This document shows positions 53,404-63,149 of a stretch of 64,000 nt of DNA, one piece after another. Where the stretch lies: the NCBI RefSeq assembly GCF_900240285.1, contig NZ_OESS01000002.1:930001-994000 (forward strand). Reading direction: 5' to 3'. The notes under the pieces were generated by a model that saw only the letters and a list, made by a program, of their open reading frames with translations, did not search any database and was not told where the DNA came from. This DNA is from Halobacillus sp. Marseille-P3879. GTDB taxonomy: Bacteria > Bacillota > Bacilli > Bacillales > Halobacillaceae. The position numbers were made by a program, and so were the translations under genes. How positions within the stretch are numbered: position 1 is the first letter of the stretch; each line of letters begins with the position of its first letter.

Positions 53404-53802
53404 ATGACGAGGAACTGGGTGACTCCCGTAATTTATACACTTATTGCCCTGGCTGTATTTTATGTTGGGGTACAACTATTCACTAACACTTCCAGTTTTC
53501 TATCCTCTATTGTGATGATGATTGGGATCGCTGTCCTTATTTACGGGGCTATTTATTTCTTCTTCCTTCGCAATCGCATAGGTTCAGGAGCGAACAGGAA
53601 TGAGATGAGAAAATACAAACAGGCTGTGAAGCAATCAAAGCAAAAATACAAAGCACCGAAGCCGGTCAAAGCTGCCAAAACTAACGCTGCAGCTTCAAAA
53701 TCTACTTCTTTACAAAAGAAGAAATCAAAACGTAAGCAGCCCTCTCATTTAAGAGTAATTGAAGGGAATAAGAATAATAAAAAAGATCGTGCCTCGTTTT
53801 AA
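53404..53802 (+). CDS. yqhP: SA1362-family (YqhP-like) membrane protein
   Basis: 132 residues with two membrane helices (VIYTLIALAVFYVGVQLF, IVMMIGIAVLIYGAIYFFFL) and a long basic cytoplasmic tail (KYKQAVKQSKQKYKAPKPVK). AAAGGAGGAAC precedes the ATG. It is read opposite to its neighbours and converges on the phospholipase gene. The 300 bp upstream contains no gene, only its probable promoter. Function is unknown. Confidence 0.82.
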   Translation: MTRNWVTPVIYTLIALAVFYVGVQLFTNTSSFLSSIVMMIGIAVLIYGAIYFFFLRNRIGSGANRNEMRKYKQAVKQSKQKYKAPKPVKAAKTNAAASKSTSLQKKKSKRKQPSHLRVIEGNKNNKKDRASF

Positions 53803-53820
53803 TAAAGGCTCGATCTTTTA
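53781..53820. terminator. Two-way terminator between yqhP and the phospholipase gene
   Basis: AAAAGATCG-TGCC...GGC-TCGATCTTTTATTTT: a long stem (about 13 bp, one bulge) with A and T runs on both sides, serving both converging genes. Confidence 0.85.
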
Positions 53821-54711
53821 TTTTGACCATCTTTTCAGAAAAGTTACCGCCTGTTCTCTTCCGATATTCAGGAGCTTCTCCTTTTGGACAGGACTAATAT
53901 AGAAATCAGTCGTTTCAACTCCTTCTACTGGTATAAAAATAATGTCACGGCTTTTTGTGGTAGATATATAACGCGCATCATGAGCCTGTTTCATCGTACT
54001 GAATAAAGCTTGAAACATCTGGATCGAATTTTTTATTTTCCGCTCAGGCAGTTGATCAGGAGGATCACTCAGCTGCATTCCGATAATGGGACGTTTTCTC
54101 CTCCCGTGCTCATTTTCAAATAACCAGATTGGAAAGTTGCTTAACACTCCTCCGTCTACCAATAAAGATTTCCCTTTCTTGCCGTGAAGTTTTACCGGTA
54201 TAAAAAAATAAGGAAGACTAGCACTGATCCTCACCGCCTTCGCCACTGAAAAAGTTCTTGGATCGATTCCATAAACCTCTTTTAAGTCATCTGGAATAAC
54301 AACCATCCTGCCTAAAGTAAGATCCGAACAAATTACTTTTAAGCTTCCTTTTGGCAGGTCGCCGAATGTACGAATGTTTTTCTTCCCTAACCATTTTGCT
54401 AATAACTGCTCTAATCTTATCCCTTTATACAAACCCATTCTAAAATATAGAAATAACCATTTAGAAAAAGGAAAAATCTGATCACTAAGAGGCTGATCAA
54501 TGAGCTTCTCAAAGGAGAGTTCATCCAGAATGACATTTAAGTCTTTTGCTTCATAGCCTGCAGCTTTCAAGGAAGCTACAATAGCTCCAGCAGAAGTACC
54601 TGCTACTCTTTCAAATTGGTAATTATTTTCTTCAAGCACTTCTAAAGCTCCGATAAAAGCAAGTGCTTTCACTCCACCTCCAGAGAATACACCATCTATA
54701 TTCATACGCAT
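53818..54711 (-). CDS. yqhO: Patatin-like phospholipase (YqhO)
   Basis: 297 residues (an ATG at 54705 is also possible). Oxyanion loop GVFSGGGVKALAFIGALEVL, nucleophile elbow AGTSAGAIVASLKAAGY (GTSAG) and Asp of SLLVDGGVLSNFPIWLFE give the Ser-Asp dyad of patatin lipases. No signal peptide is seen. It is the YqhO place in Bacillus. Substrate unknown, probably membrane lipid. Confidence 0.93.
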   Translation of the reverse strand: MRMNIDGVFSGGGVKALAFIGALEVLEENNYQFERVAGTSAGAIVASLKAAGYEAKDLNVILDELSFEKLIDQPLSDQIFPFSKWLFLYFRMGLYKGIRLEQLLAKWLGKKNIRTFGDLPKGSLKVICSDLTLGRMVVIPDDLKEVYGIDPRTFSVAKAVRISASLPYFFIPVKLHGKKGKSLLVDGGVLSNFPIWLFENEHGRRKRPIIGMQLSDPPDQLPERKIKNSIQMFQALFSTMKQAHDARYISTTKSRDIIFIPVEGVETTDFYISPVQKEKLLNIGREQAVTFLKRWSK

Positions 54712-54763
54712 CCCCCCACACTTATATATAGAAGAAACGCGGATTTTCTAGAACAGTGAACAT

Positions 54764-54795
54764 GAAAAAAAGGCGTCAATAATAAACGCCTTTAA
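54764..54795 (-). terminator. Terminator after mntR
   Basis: Minus strand AAAGGCGT-TTATTATTG-ACGCCTTTTTTTC, an 8-bp perfect stem with a T run overlapping the mntR stop. Confidence 0.88.
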
Positions 54796-55229
54796 ATTTC
54801 TTCGTTATTTTGTTCTTCATTTTTCTGTTGAACTTCTCTCAGACTGGAAACACGGCTCTTATCTTCTTCAAAATATTGAACCAGGTCTCCGATCCTGTCT
54901 ATTGAATCCCAGCTTAAATGGTGCTCAATTCCCTCAACATCTTCATATATTTTGTCATTCTCTACTCCAATGATCTCCAGAAACTGTTCGAGCAGTTCGT
55001 GCCGGTACACTAGCCTTTTCCCTACTTTTTTTCCTTTGGGTGTAAGTATCAATCCTCGATATTTCTCGTAATTCAAATATTGGTCCCGATCCAGCTTCTG
55101 GACCATCTTTGTCACAGAAGATGGGTGGACTTGCAGATTCTCAGCTATATCCGATACACGTGCATACCCTTTATCTTCAATTAATATGTATATTTGTTCA
55201 ATATAATCTTCCATACTTGGCGTTGGCAT
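54792..55229 (-). CDS. mntR: Manganese transport regulator MntR
   Basis: 145 residues. DtxR family: [23 protein letters not shown], metal ligands Asp8 and Glu11 (MEDYIEQIY), His77 ([12 protein letters not shown]) and Glu/His of [12 protein letters not shown]. It represses Mn2+ importers when Mn2+ is high. The C-terminal ~15 residues are a Gln/Glu/Asn tail. Manganese sensing next to a B12 (metal-independent radical) reductase may be meaningful. Confidence 0.97.
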   Translation of the reverse strand: MPTPSMEDYIEQIYILIEDKGYARVSDIAENLQVHPSSVTKMVQKLDRDQYLNYEKYRGLILTPKGKKVGKRLVYRHELLEQFLEIIGVENDKIYEDVEGIEHHLSWDSIDRIGDLVQYFEEDKSRVSSLREVQQKNEEQNNEEI

Positions 55230-55376
55230 CTTAAACCCCCAATATAGCTAGTGGTCTGTAGTTCTTTTCATGAAAATGATACACTAGTTTCCTTTGGATG
55301 ACAAGGAAGGTGAGAAGTCACCCAGAGTTAACGCAGACAGACTCCTGCAGCTCAGTGCTTGTTTTTTCTCGATTTT

Positions 55377-55407
55377 AAAAAGGTACTTGCGAAAACGCAA
55401 GTACCTC
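55377..55407 (-). terminator. Terminator after nrdJ
   Basis: Minus strand GGTACTTGCG-TTTT-CGCAAGTACC then TTTTT: a perfect 10-bp stem with tetraloop. Confidence 0.95.
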
Positions 55408-55416
55408 TTCACTATA

Positions 55417-57993
55417 TTATAACCCGCATTTTAACTGGGCATTACAATTGGTACAAGTATTACATCCTCCAATGTCCTCTACAGTTCCTTTACGGCAGAC
55501 AGGGCATGTATCCCCTACCTCTGATCCGATAGTTACATTCGTTTTTTCGAGTTCGTGCACAGTATCCATTAATACAACGTGAGGTTTCTTATCTTCTTCA
55601 AATTCAAATTCAGTCTGTTCTCCATCAAACGCATTTTCTTCTGCTTTCAATGTCAGCACCTGACTGTCACGGCTTCCGTCAACGTATACTGTGCCGCCTT
55701 TTGCGCCGCCATGATACAATCTTTGGTACACTTTCTCTACTTGTTCAACAGAATACCCTCTAGGTGCATTTACGGTCTTGGAAATAGAGCTGTCCACCCA
55801 GCGTTGAATGACGCATTGCGTATCTGCGTGGGCTTCTGGAGTCATTGTCATAGCTGTAATAAACCATTCAGGAAGTTGGTCAGCATCCTGCTCCGGATTT
55901 CTTTCTAGATATTCTTTAACAATATCAGCTTTTACTTCAATAAATTTACCAAGACGGCCGCTTCGATAATAAGAGAAAGAAAAATATGGTTCGAGTCCTG
56001 TGCTTACGCCAACCATTGTTCCCGTGCTTCCGGTTGGAGCTACTGTAAGCAAGTGGGAGTTTCTAATTCCGTATTGGCGGACTCCTTCCCTAATGTCTTC
56101 AGGCATATCCTTCATGTACCCTGTGTTAACAAAATTCTCTCGTAATTGTTTCGTCTCTTCATCGGTCTGTCCGATAAGGAAAGGAAAACTTCCTTTCTCT
56201 TTCGCTAACTCAATGGAAGAACGGTAAGCTGTTGTAGCGATCACTTCAAAAATCTCATCAACGAGCTGATTCCCTTCTGTGGATCCATATTCCGTTTCAC
56301 AATAAATCAGCAAGTCATGTAATCCCATTACTCCCAGGCCGACACGCCTTTCACCAAGAGCCTGCTTTTTATTCTCTTCAAGGAAATATGGAGTAGCATC
56401 GATGACATTGTCCTGCATACGCACTCCGGTAGCTACTGTTTTTCTCAGCTTATCAAAATCAACCCGCTTAGCTTCTTTGTCCGCTACAGATGCCAAATTT
56501 ACAGCGGCCAGATTACAGACAGAGAATGGTGCCAGCGGCTGTTCACCACATGGATTCGTTGCTACCACTTTTTGCCCGTAAGCACTGGCATTCGTTTTTT
56601 CGTTTGCATTATCGATAAAGAAAATGCCAGGCTCAGCTGAATAAGTGGCACAGATATTAATCAGTTTCCATAATTCTGCTGCTTTTACTGTGCGGTATGT
56701 ACGCACAGCCAGTCCTCTTTTTTCCCATTCGCGAACATCTCCACTCTCCTGCCACTCAGCGTTGTAAAGCTTCATTTCTTCTTGGGTGTAAGATTCCACA
56801 TCAGGAAAACGCAGACGATAATCTTCATTATTTTCGACAGCATCCATAAATTCTTTGGTAATACACACAGAAATATTTGCACCGGTTAAAAATTCAGGGT
56901 TATTTACTGTGTAAGTTCCTCCAGTGTGAAGTTTCTCTTCCGCTTCACGAATGCTGCTTTCGGTAAAACCACCTTGGCCGGGCATGGCTTTATAGTTAAC
57001 CACACTCTGGTATAAGTCGCGTTCTGTTTCAGTTAGCGGAGTAAATTTGAGCTTTTCTTTTGCTAGTTCTTTAATCTGTTCATCTTCTGTGTTTTCAATT
57101 AAATAACGTAATATTCTCGGGTTTTGCATTTTAGAGATAATAAATTCTACAATGTCCGGATGCCAGTCAGCTAACATAATCATTTGGGCCCCGCGTCTTG
57201 ACCCACCCTGTTCAACTAAGTGAGTCAGCTTAGCAATATCATCAAGCCAGGATACAGAACCGGAAGATTTCCCGTTAACCCCACGTGCTAACGTATTTCT
57301 AGGTCTTAAAGTTGAACCATTTGTTCCAACTCCTCCGCCTCGGGACATGATTTCCATCACTTGTTTACGGTGATCAGAAATCCCTTCACGAGAATCCTGG
57401 ATGTATGGCATGACATAACAATTAAAGTAGGTAACATCTGTGTTTGACCCTGCGCCATAGAGAACCCTTCCTGCAGGAATAAAGTTTAAATCAGAGAGTT
57501 CCTCGTAAAAATCTTCAAAACTCTGCCGACGTGTCTCCTCATTCGATTCTACAGCAGATAACCCTGTGGCATTTCTTAACGCTATTTGTTCATAATATAC
57601 TTCAAGTGGTTTATCTATCGTGTCTAAGCTGCGTGTAATTAATCCTGACTCTCGTTCTTCTTCACTATCAAGAACGTTGACAAAATCAGGCTCCACTTTT
57701 ACAACTGCTTTATGAGTCTGCCAGTCAATTGATTGAATGAAACCATATCCTCTAGCCGGAAACTTAGGATCGTCCTTCACCGTTAAGACGACAAAATCAC
57801 CTTCTGCTAAGGTTAATTTCTCTGTGTCCTTGAATGCATAGCGGTCAAGCATTACTAATCTCGAAACACCGCTGTGTGTAATATGCATATTTGGGGTTAT
57901 TTCATGAACCTGGTCAAATTGACGAATGTCCTCGTTTAACCGTACTACATTGATTTTTGCATTAGCGTCATTTGTTGTGGACGTCACTTGCAT
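55417..57993 (-). CDS. nrdJ: Adenosylcobalamin-dependent ribonucleotide reductase (class II)
   Basis: About 858 residues from the ATG at 57993, after GGGAGAGG; a TTG at 58011 overlaps that site. SDLNFIPAGRVLYGAGSNTD, MSRGGGVGTNGSTLRPRNTL, VATNPCGEQPLAPFSVCNLA (NPCGE with active-site Cys) and GVMGLHDLLIYCETE mark the catalytic barrel. The C-terminus has a Cys-rich zinc-like motif CPVCRKG ... CNTCTNCNAQLKCG. It makes deoxynucleotides using B12 and needs no oxygen or separate radical subunit. Two NrdR boxes are upstream. Confidence 0.96.
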   Translation of the reverse strand: MQVTSTTNDANAKINVVRLNEDIRQFDQVHEITPNMHITHSGVSRLVMLDRYAFKDTEKLTLAEGDFVVLTVKDDPKFPARGYGFIQSIDWQTHKAVVKVEPDFVNVLDSEEERESGLITRSLDTIDKPLEVYYEQIALRNATGLSAVESNEETRRQSFEDFYEELSDLNFIPAGRVLYGAGSNTDVTYFNCYVMPYIQDSREGISDHRKQVMEIMSRGGGVGTNGSTLRPRNTLARGVNGKSSGSVSWLDDIAKLTHLVEQGGSRRGAQMIMLADWHPDIVEFIISKMQNPRILRYLIENTEDEQIKELAKEKLKFTPLTETERDLYQSVVNYKAMPGQGGFTESSIREAEEKLHTGGTYTVNNPEFLTGANISVCITKEFMDAVENNEDYRLRFPDVESYTQEEMKLYNAEWQESGDVREWEKRGLAVRTYRTVKAAELWKLINICATYSAEPGIFFIDNANEKTNASAYGQKVVATNPCGEQPLAPFSVCNLAAVNLASVADKEAKRVDFDKLRKTVATGVRMQDNVIDATPYFLEENKKQALGERRVGLGVMGLHDLLIYCETEYGSTEGNQLVDEIFEVIATTAYRSSIELAKEKGSFPFLIGQTDEETKQLRENFVNTGYMKDMPEDIREGVRQYGIRNSHLLTVAPTGSTGTMVGVSTGLEPYFSFSYYRSGRLGKFIEVKADIVKEYLERNPEQDADQLPEWFITAMTMTPEAHADTQCVIQRWVDSSISKTVNAPRGYSVEQVEKVYQRLYHGGAKGGTVYVDGSRDSQVLTLKAEENAFDGEQTEFEFEEDKKPHVVLMDTVHELEKTNVTIGSEVGDTCPVCRKGTVEDIGGCNTCTNCNAQLKCGL

Positions 57994-58088
57994 GCAAACC
58001 TCTCCCTTCAATCATGCTTCCTGAGGCATGTCCAATAACTTCTAAAATGATTAACTATATGTAACATACCACATACAAGAATTTTTAA

Positions 58089-58131
58089 TCAATATATTGT
58101 ACTCAAAACAAAAAATATTTCTATATATTGT
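58089..58131 (-). promoter_or_regulatory. Two NrdR boxes upstream of nrdJ
   Basis: CAATATATTG at 58090-58099 and CTATATATTG at 58121-58130, each close to the NrdR palindrome (consensus core C-A/T-ATATAT-A/T-G), start to start 31 bp (three helical turns), the usual pairing. A minus-strand promoter TTGATT-18-TATGTT overlaps the box nearer the gene. The rest of the ~390-bp gap shows no gene and no cobalamin riboswitch that I could recognise. Confidence 0.8.
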
Positions 58132-58400
58132 GGTTTTGAACAAATATGTAGAAGTTTGTCAATTTAAAAATCGTGCAATATTCTAAGTGATCAGAAGATA
58201 TCTGAAGAAAATACCTTTCTGAACTTAAAAAACCACTTTTTTTATCATTTGCATTGTGAAACTTGTGAAGTTTCGACAAAATCTTTTTGAAAAAGCTTCT
58301 CTATCATAAAATATTACCAACTCTATTTCAACGATAAAAAAACTTTGAAATAAGAAGAGTTCCCCCATATAATAGATAGGGGAAGAGGGGGTATATAGAA

Positions 58401-58781
58401 ATGGATCTTTGGATTTTAATTGGCGCAATCGTCTTCTTAATCGCATTCGGTATCTTCCGATTTATGAAGGCTAGAAAAATATTAACAACATTATCTGAAG
58501 AAGAATTTCGTCAAGGATACAGAAAAGCTCAGCTTATTGACGTACGTGAACCAAAAGAATTTGACGGCGGGCATATATTAGGAGCACGCAATATTCCACT
58601 TTCTCAAATGAGAAACCGCTTAATCGAAATTCGTAAGGATAAACCTGTTTACCTTTACTGCCAAAGTGGAGCACGCTCTACGCGTGCAGCCTTAATGCTT
58701 AACAAAAAAGGCTATAAAGACCTTAATCAGCTTCAAGGCGGCTTTAAAAAGTGGAACGGGAAGATTAAAACGAAAAAGTAA
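58401..58781 (+). CDS. yqhL: Membrane-anchored rhodanese-like protein (YqhL type)
   Basis: 126 residues. One N-terminal helix (WILIGAIVFLIAFGIFRFM), then a rhodanese domain: QLIDVREPKEFDGGHILGAR and active-site loop YLYCQSGARSTRAALML (Cys as persulfide carrier), ending LQGGFKKWNGKI. GAGGGGG precedes the ATG. It is read opposite to nrdJ and converges on gcvPB through a two-way terminator. Sulfur substrate unknown. Confidence 0.93.
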   Translation: MDLWILIGAIVFLIAFGIFRFMKARKILTTLSEEEFRQGYRKAQLIDVREPKEFDGGHILGARNIPLSQMRNRLIEIRKDKPVYLYCQSGARSTRAALMLNKKGYKDLNQLQGGFKKWNGKIKTKK

Positions 58782-58812
58782 AGACGCTGCGATCGCCGCA
58801 GCGTCTTTTTTC
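58780..58812. terminator. Two-way terminator between yqhL and gcvPB
   Basis: AAAGACGCTGCG-ATCG-CCGCAGCGTCTTTTTT, an 11-bp GC-rich stem with A and T runs on both sides. Confidence 0.93.
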
Positions 58813-58813
58813 A

Positions 58814-60286
58814 TTAATTTTCTTTCTGATAACGAAGAATCGGCTTCCTCGCAGCTGTCGTTTCATCCATGCGGCTGACAATTGTAGTATGAGGGGCTTC
58901 CTGAACCTTCTCAGGCTCATTTTTTGCTTCTTCAGCAATCTGAAGCATCGCGTCAACAAAAGCATCCAGCGTTTCTTTTGATTCTGTTTCTGTTGGCTCA
59001 GCCATAATTGCTTCTTCTACATTTATCGGAAAATAAATGGTAGGAGGATGGTAGCCAAAATCCAACAGACGTTTAGCTATATCCAGCGTACGAACGCCCA
59101 GCTTCTTCTGCAGTCTGCCAGATAGTATAAACTCATGTTTACAATGCCGGTCAAACGGCAGTTCGTACTCGCCTTGCAGTCTGCGCATCATATAGTTTGC
59201 ATTCAGTACTGCATATTCACTAACCTTCTTCAGCCCTTCAGCTCCCATTGTACGAATATAAGTGTACGCGCGGACATTAATTCCGAAGTTGCCATAATAA
59301 GGTTTCACACGACCAATTGATTTTGGCCGGTCATAATCAAATTCATAGCTTTCTTTCCGTTTGGTTAGGATCGGTTTAGGCAGGAAGGGTTCGAATTCTG
59401 CTGTGACACCAACCGGACCAGATCCTGGACCTCCCCCGCCATGCGGGCCTGTAAATGTTTTATGCAAATTTAAATGGACGACATCAAAGCCCATATCCCC
59501 TGGACGTGCATAACCTAGGATTGCATTCAAATTCGCTCCGTCATAATATAACTTTCCTCCAGCCTCGTGAATAATGGAAGCCATTTCTTCAATATGCTCT
59601 TCAAATAAACCGAGCGTATTTGGATTGGTGAGCATTAACGCTGCTGTTTGTTCATCGACCACTCGTTTAAGGTCTTCTAAGTCAACAAGTCCCTGGTCAT
59701 TGGATTTGACTGTTACTGCTTCAAAACCAGCCACTGTAGCTGACGCAGGGTTTGTCCCGTGGGCGGAATCAGGTACGATGACTTTTGTGCGGTTATAATC
59801 ACCATTTCCTTCATGGAAGGCACGAATCATCATTAAACCTGTCCATTCCCCGTGAGCACCTGCCGCAGGTTGAAGAGTAACACTGTCCATTCCTGTAATC
59901 TCTGCCAAAATCTCCTGTAAGTCATACATAAGCTCAAGAGCACCTTGAACCGTTTCAATCGGCTGAAGAGGATGAATATGACTGAACCCAGTAAGCCTTG
60001 CGATATCTTCATTGACTTTAGGGTTATATTTCATCGTACAAGACCCCAGCGGATAAAATCCTGAATCTACTCCATGGTTTCTGGTCGATAATGCGGTGTA
60101 ATGGCGCATAATCTGCAGTTCGCTTACTTCAGGAAGATCGGGTTCATTCTTTCTTACAAATGCATCGCCTAGTTGTTTATCTATATGAGACTCTGGGACA
60201 TCAAATTCAGGAAGACTAAATCCTGTACGACTCTCTTGACTAAGTTCAAAAATTAATGGAAAGTCTTGTTTAGCCACAAATATCAC
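58814..60286 (-). CDS. gcvPB: Glycine dehydrogenase (decarboxylating) subunit 2
   Basis: 490 residues. PLP Lys in [19 protein letters not shown]; other motifs [39 protein letters not shown] and [20 protein letters not shown]. With GcvPA it forms the P-protein of the glycine cleavage system. It overlaps gcvPA by 17 bp, so the subunits are co-translated. Confidence 0.97.
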   Translation of the reverse strand: MIFVAKQDFPLIFELSQESRTGFSLPEFDVPESHIDKQLGDAFVRKNEPDLPEVSELQIMRHYTALSTRNHGVDSGFYPLGSCTMKYNPKVNEDIARLTGFSHIHPLQPIETVQGALELMYDLQEILAEITGMDSVTLQPAAGAHGEWTGLMMIRAFHEGNGDYNRTKVIVPDSAHGTNPASATVAGFEAVTVKSNDQGLVDLEDLKRVVDEQTAALMLTNPNTLGLFEEHIEEMASIIHEAGGKLYYDGANLNAILGYARPGDMGFDVVHLNLHKTFTGPHGGGGPGSGPVGVTAEFEPFLPKPILTKRKESYEFDYDRPKSIGRVKPYYGNFGINVRAYTYIRTMGAEGLKKVSEYAVLNANYMMRRLQGEYELPFDRHCKHEFILSGRLQKKLGVRTLDIAKRLLDFGYHPPTIYFPINVEEAIMAEPTETESKETLDAFVDAMLQIAEEAKNEPEKVQEAPHTTIVSRMDETTAARKPILRYQKEN

Positions 60287-61619
60287 CTACCTCTTTAACA
60301 AACTGATCTATTTCCTCTTTTGTCCGCACTTCCGTGACAGCTATTAGCATATGGTTTTTCAGCTTCCTATTATCTCTGGATAAATCGTAGCCGCCAATTA
60401 TCCCTCTTTCCAGCAATTTACGATTTACTGTCTCTATATCATCGTTAAGTTTGACTACCAGCTCGTTGAAGAAAGCTCCACTAAAGGGAATTTCAAAACC
60501 TGCACGCTCCAGCTGGTCCTTCATATAGGATGCTTTCTGTATGTTCAACCAGGCCATCCTTTTAAGTCCCTGCTTTCCAAGGGAAGACATGGCTGCTGAT
60601 GAGGCCAGTGCGTTTAAAGCCTGATTCGAACAAATATTGGAAGTTGCTTTGTCTCGTCTAATGTGCTGTTCCCGAGCCTGCAGCGTCAGCACAAAACCCC
60701 TTCTTCCTTCTTCGTCTTTTGTCTGACCAACAAGTCTTCCAGGCACCTTTCGCATTAATTTTTTGGTTGTCGCAAAATAACCACAATGTGGTCCCCCAAA
60801 TTGAGCAGGTATACCAAACACCTGAGCATCCCCTACAACAATATCCGCCCCAAATTCTCCGGGAGGTGTGAGGTATCCAAGAGCTAATGGGTTACTTGAC
60901 GTAATCATCATCGTTTTTTTCTGCTGATCCACCAATTCTCTCACTCGATCAAGACGTTCAATTTGACCGAAGAAATTAGGATATTGCAAAACCACGCTTG
61001 CTGTATTCTCATCCAGTTCCTTTTCTAACTGATCTAAATCAGTAACGCCATTAACATGTTCAATTTCAACAATTTCAACGCCCGGCCCCTTAGCGTAAGA
61101 GTAAATAACTGCAAGAGATTCAGGGTGAATAGCTTTTGAAACAAGAACTTTCTGTTTTTTTGTCTGCCCTGCTGACAGGTTTACTGCTTCTGCTAGCGCA
61201 GTCCCTCCATCATACATAGAGGAATTGGCTACATCCATACCCGTTAACTCACAAATCATTGTCTGGAACTCAAAAATTGCCTGCAGCTCCCCTTGCGAGA
61301 TTTCAGGCTGGTATGGGGTGTATGCCGTATAAAATTCAGAGCGTGATATAACGTGATCAACAATGGAAGGGATGTAGTGATCATATACGCCTGCTCCAAG
61401 GAAGCTGGTATGGGATTTAGTATCTACATTACGGTTAGCTAATTGAGTAAGCTCCTTCGTTAACGCATATTCATTTTTTGGAGGTTTAATCTTTAATTCT
61501 CCGTTGTATCGTACAGATTCCGGTATATCTGCAAATAATTCATCTGTTGACTTTACGCCAATGGTTGACAGCATTTCTTGTTTATCCTGTTCTGTCATCG
61601 GTAAGTATCGAAATTCCAT
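60270..61619 (-). CDS. gcvPA: Glycine dehydrogenase (decarboxylating) subunit 1
   Basis: 449 residues from the ATG at 61619 (GGAGG 8 nt upstream; a TTG opens the frame at 61634). [60 protein letters not shown] and [20 protein letters not shown] are family signatures. N-terminal half of the split P-protein. Confidence 0.97.
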   Translation of the reverse strand: MEFRYLPMTEQDKQEMLSTIGVKSTDELFADIPESVRYNGELKIKPPKNEYALTKELTQLANRNVDTKSHTSFLGAGVYDHYIPSIVDHVISRSEFYTAYTPYQPEISQGELQAIFEFQTMICELTGMDVANSSMYDGGTALAEAVNLSAGQTKKQKVLVSKAIHPESLAVIYSYAKGPGVEIVEIEHVNGVTDLDQLEKELDENTASVVLQYPNFFGQIERLDRVRELVDQQKKTMMITSSNPLALGYLTPPGEFGADIVVGDAQVFGIPAQFGGPHCGYFATTKKLMRKVPGRLVGQTKDEEGRRGFVLTLQAREQHIRRDKATSNICSNQALNALASSAAMSSLGKQGLKRMAWLNIQKASYMKDQLERAGFEIPFSGAFFNELVVKLNDDIETVNRKLLERGIIGGYDLSRDNRKLKNHMLIAVTEVRTKEEIDQFVKEVGDICG

Positions 61620-61636
61620 AATGATTTCCTCCAATC

Positions 61637-62737
61637 TTAACGTTTATAAAAAGGGGTAGGTACAACCTTTGCTTTTAACTTTCTCTTGCGGACTTGCACA
61701 GTGACTTCTGTTCCGGGTGTTATATATTCGATTTTTACCAGGGCCAACCCAATGTTCTTACCAAGTGTAGGAGATTGAGTTCCTGTAGTTACAAATCCAA
61801 TGTTCTCATTTCCATCAAACACTTCATAACCAGTACGGGGAATACCTTTATCAATCATTTCTAAGCCAACAAGCTTTCTGGTTAAACCCTGTTCTTCTTG
61901 ACGAATTAGAGCTTCTTTGCCGATAAAGTCAGCTTCTTTATTAAGTTTAACGGCAAATTTAAGCCCGGCTTCCAGCGGAGTGATGTCCGGACTTAATTCC
62001 TGACCATACAGGGCTAAATTCGCTTCAAAACGCAAGGTATCACGTGCGCCAAGCCCAATCGGCTGAACACCGTGTTCCTGTCCATATTGTAGTATTGCCT
62101 GCCATAATTCCGGACCTGCTTCACTCGGGAGATAAATTTCAAATCCATCTTCCCCTGTATATCCTGTGCGTGAAACAATTGCTTCCGCATCCACATCCTT
62201 AAATCGTACTCTTTGAGCAAAGTTAAAGAATTTAATATCAGCCAGGCTGGTCTCTGTTAACCCCTGTAACGTCTGTTCAGCAGCAGGACCCTGAAGAGCT
62301 AGCTGAACATATTCATCCGAAACATCAGAAATAGTTACTTTCTCTCCAGCATGTTTTTTCAGCCAGTCAACGTCTTTACTGCGGTTTGCTGCATTTATAA
62401 CCAGCAGATATTTATTTTCCTCCAGCATATAAACAATTAAATCATCAACGGTTCCACCATTTTCATAACACATAATCGTGTACTGGGCTTTACCAGGCTT
62501 CAGTTTAGATATATCGTTTGTCAGTAATTTTTGCAGGAAAAATAAGCTGTATTCTCCTTCTACCAATACCTCTCCCATATGAGAAACATCAAACAGACCC
62601 GCTTTCTTACGAGTAGCATGATGTTCATCTTTTATACTGGAAAATTGAACGGGTAAATCCCAGCCGCCGAAATCAATTGTTTTGGCCCCAAGTTTTTTAT
62701 ATTCAGGATACAAAGGGGTTCGCTTTAAATCTGCCAT
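61637..62737 (-). CDS. gcvT: Aminomethyltransferase (T-protein)
   Basis: 366 residues: [59 protein letters not shown] and [15 protein letters not shown]. It transfers the aminomethyl carbon of glycine to THF, feeding methylene-THF to FolD. First gene of the operon under the glycine riboswitch. Confidence 0.98.
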   Translation of the reverse strand: MADLKRTPLYPEYKKLGAKTIDFGGWDLPVQFSSIKDEHHATRKKAGLFDVSHMGEVLVEGEYSLFFLQKLLTNDISKLKPGKAQYTIMCYENGGTVDDLIVYMLEENKYLLVINAANRSKDVDWLKKHAGEKVTISDVSDEYVQLALQGPAAEQTLQGLTETSLADIKFFNFAQRVRFKDVDAEAIVSRTGYTGEDGFEIYLPSEAGPELWQAILQYGQEHGVQPIGLGARDTLRFEANLALYGQELSPDITPLEAGLKFAVKLNKEADFIGKEALIRQEEQGLTRKLVGLEMIDKGIPRTGYEVFDGNENIGFVTTGTQSPTLGKNIGLALVKIEYITPGTEVTVQVRKRKLKAKVVPTPFYKR

Positions 62738-62765
62738 TTAACCACTCCTTTTTTTCATAGTTGAC

Positions 62766-62985
62766 ATAAAAAAGAGACTCCACCGTATAAAGTAGGAGTC
62801 TCTGTCCGTGCACCAGAAAGTTTCGCGTTATTCATTACGCTTGCTTCTTGGGTGGTTTACTCTCTTTAGTAAACTCTCTCCAGAGCTGCGTCCTACAGAG
62901 GTCTTCTTTGCCTGAGAGATTCACAATCATTTGCTTGCTCCTTCGGCGCTACATTACGTAGGCTCTCCCCCTGCAGTCATTCGCA
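62766..62985 (-). promoter_or_regulatory. Tandem glycine riboswitch with terminator
   Basis: On the minus strand, aptamer 1 runs from GGGGGAGAGCC (~62970) through CGCCGAAGGAGCAAGC to AATCTCTCAGGCA and AAGAAGACCTCTG. Aptamer 2 runs from CTCTGGAGAGAG through ACCACCCAAGAAGCAAGC to CTTTCTGGTGCACGGACAGAG. A terminator follows, AGAGACTCC-TACTTTATACGG-TGGAGTCTC-TTTTTT (62767-62804). This is the established gcvT leader of Bacilli that turns on the operon when glycine is abundant. Confidence 0.95.
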
Positions 62986-63064
62986 TTAGTATTTAGTTAG
63001 ATTGAACGGGACATACTAACCTGTAAAGAATACGATAAACTCTCTCATTTTTTCAGCTTCATTA

Positions 63065-63080
63065 TACCATAGCGATTTGA
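63065..63080 (-). promoter_or_regulatory. Extended -10 promoter of the gcv operon
   Basis: Minus strand TATGGTATAATGAAG has TG one base before a perfect TATAAT; the -35 region is weak. It lies about 90 bp upstream of the riboswitch 5' end. Confidence 0.6.
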
Positions 63081-63149
63081 AACGTACAGATCAGATTTTA
63101 AAATTTCAAATAAATCTATAAATCGTACCGGAACAAGGAGGAATTTGAT

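Noticed and set aside
58012-58400. Cobalamin riboswitch upstream of nrdJ
   Set aside because: The region is too AT rich and shows none of the conserved B12-box sequence; NrdR boxes explain the regulation better.
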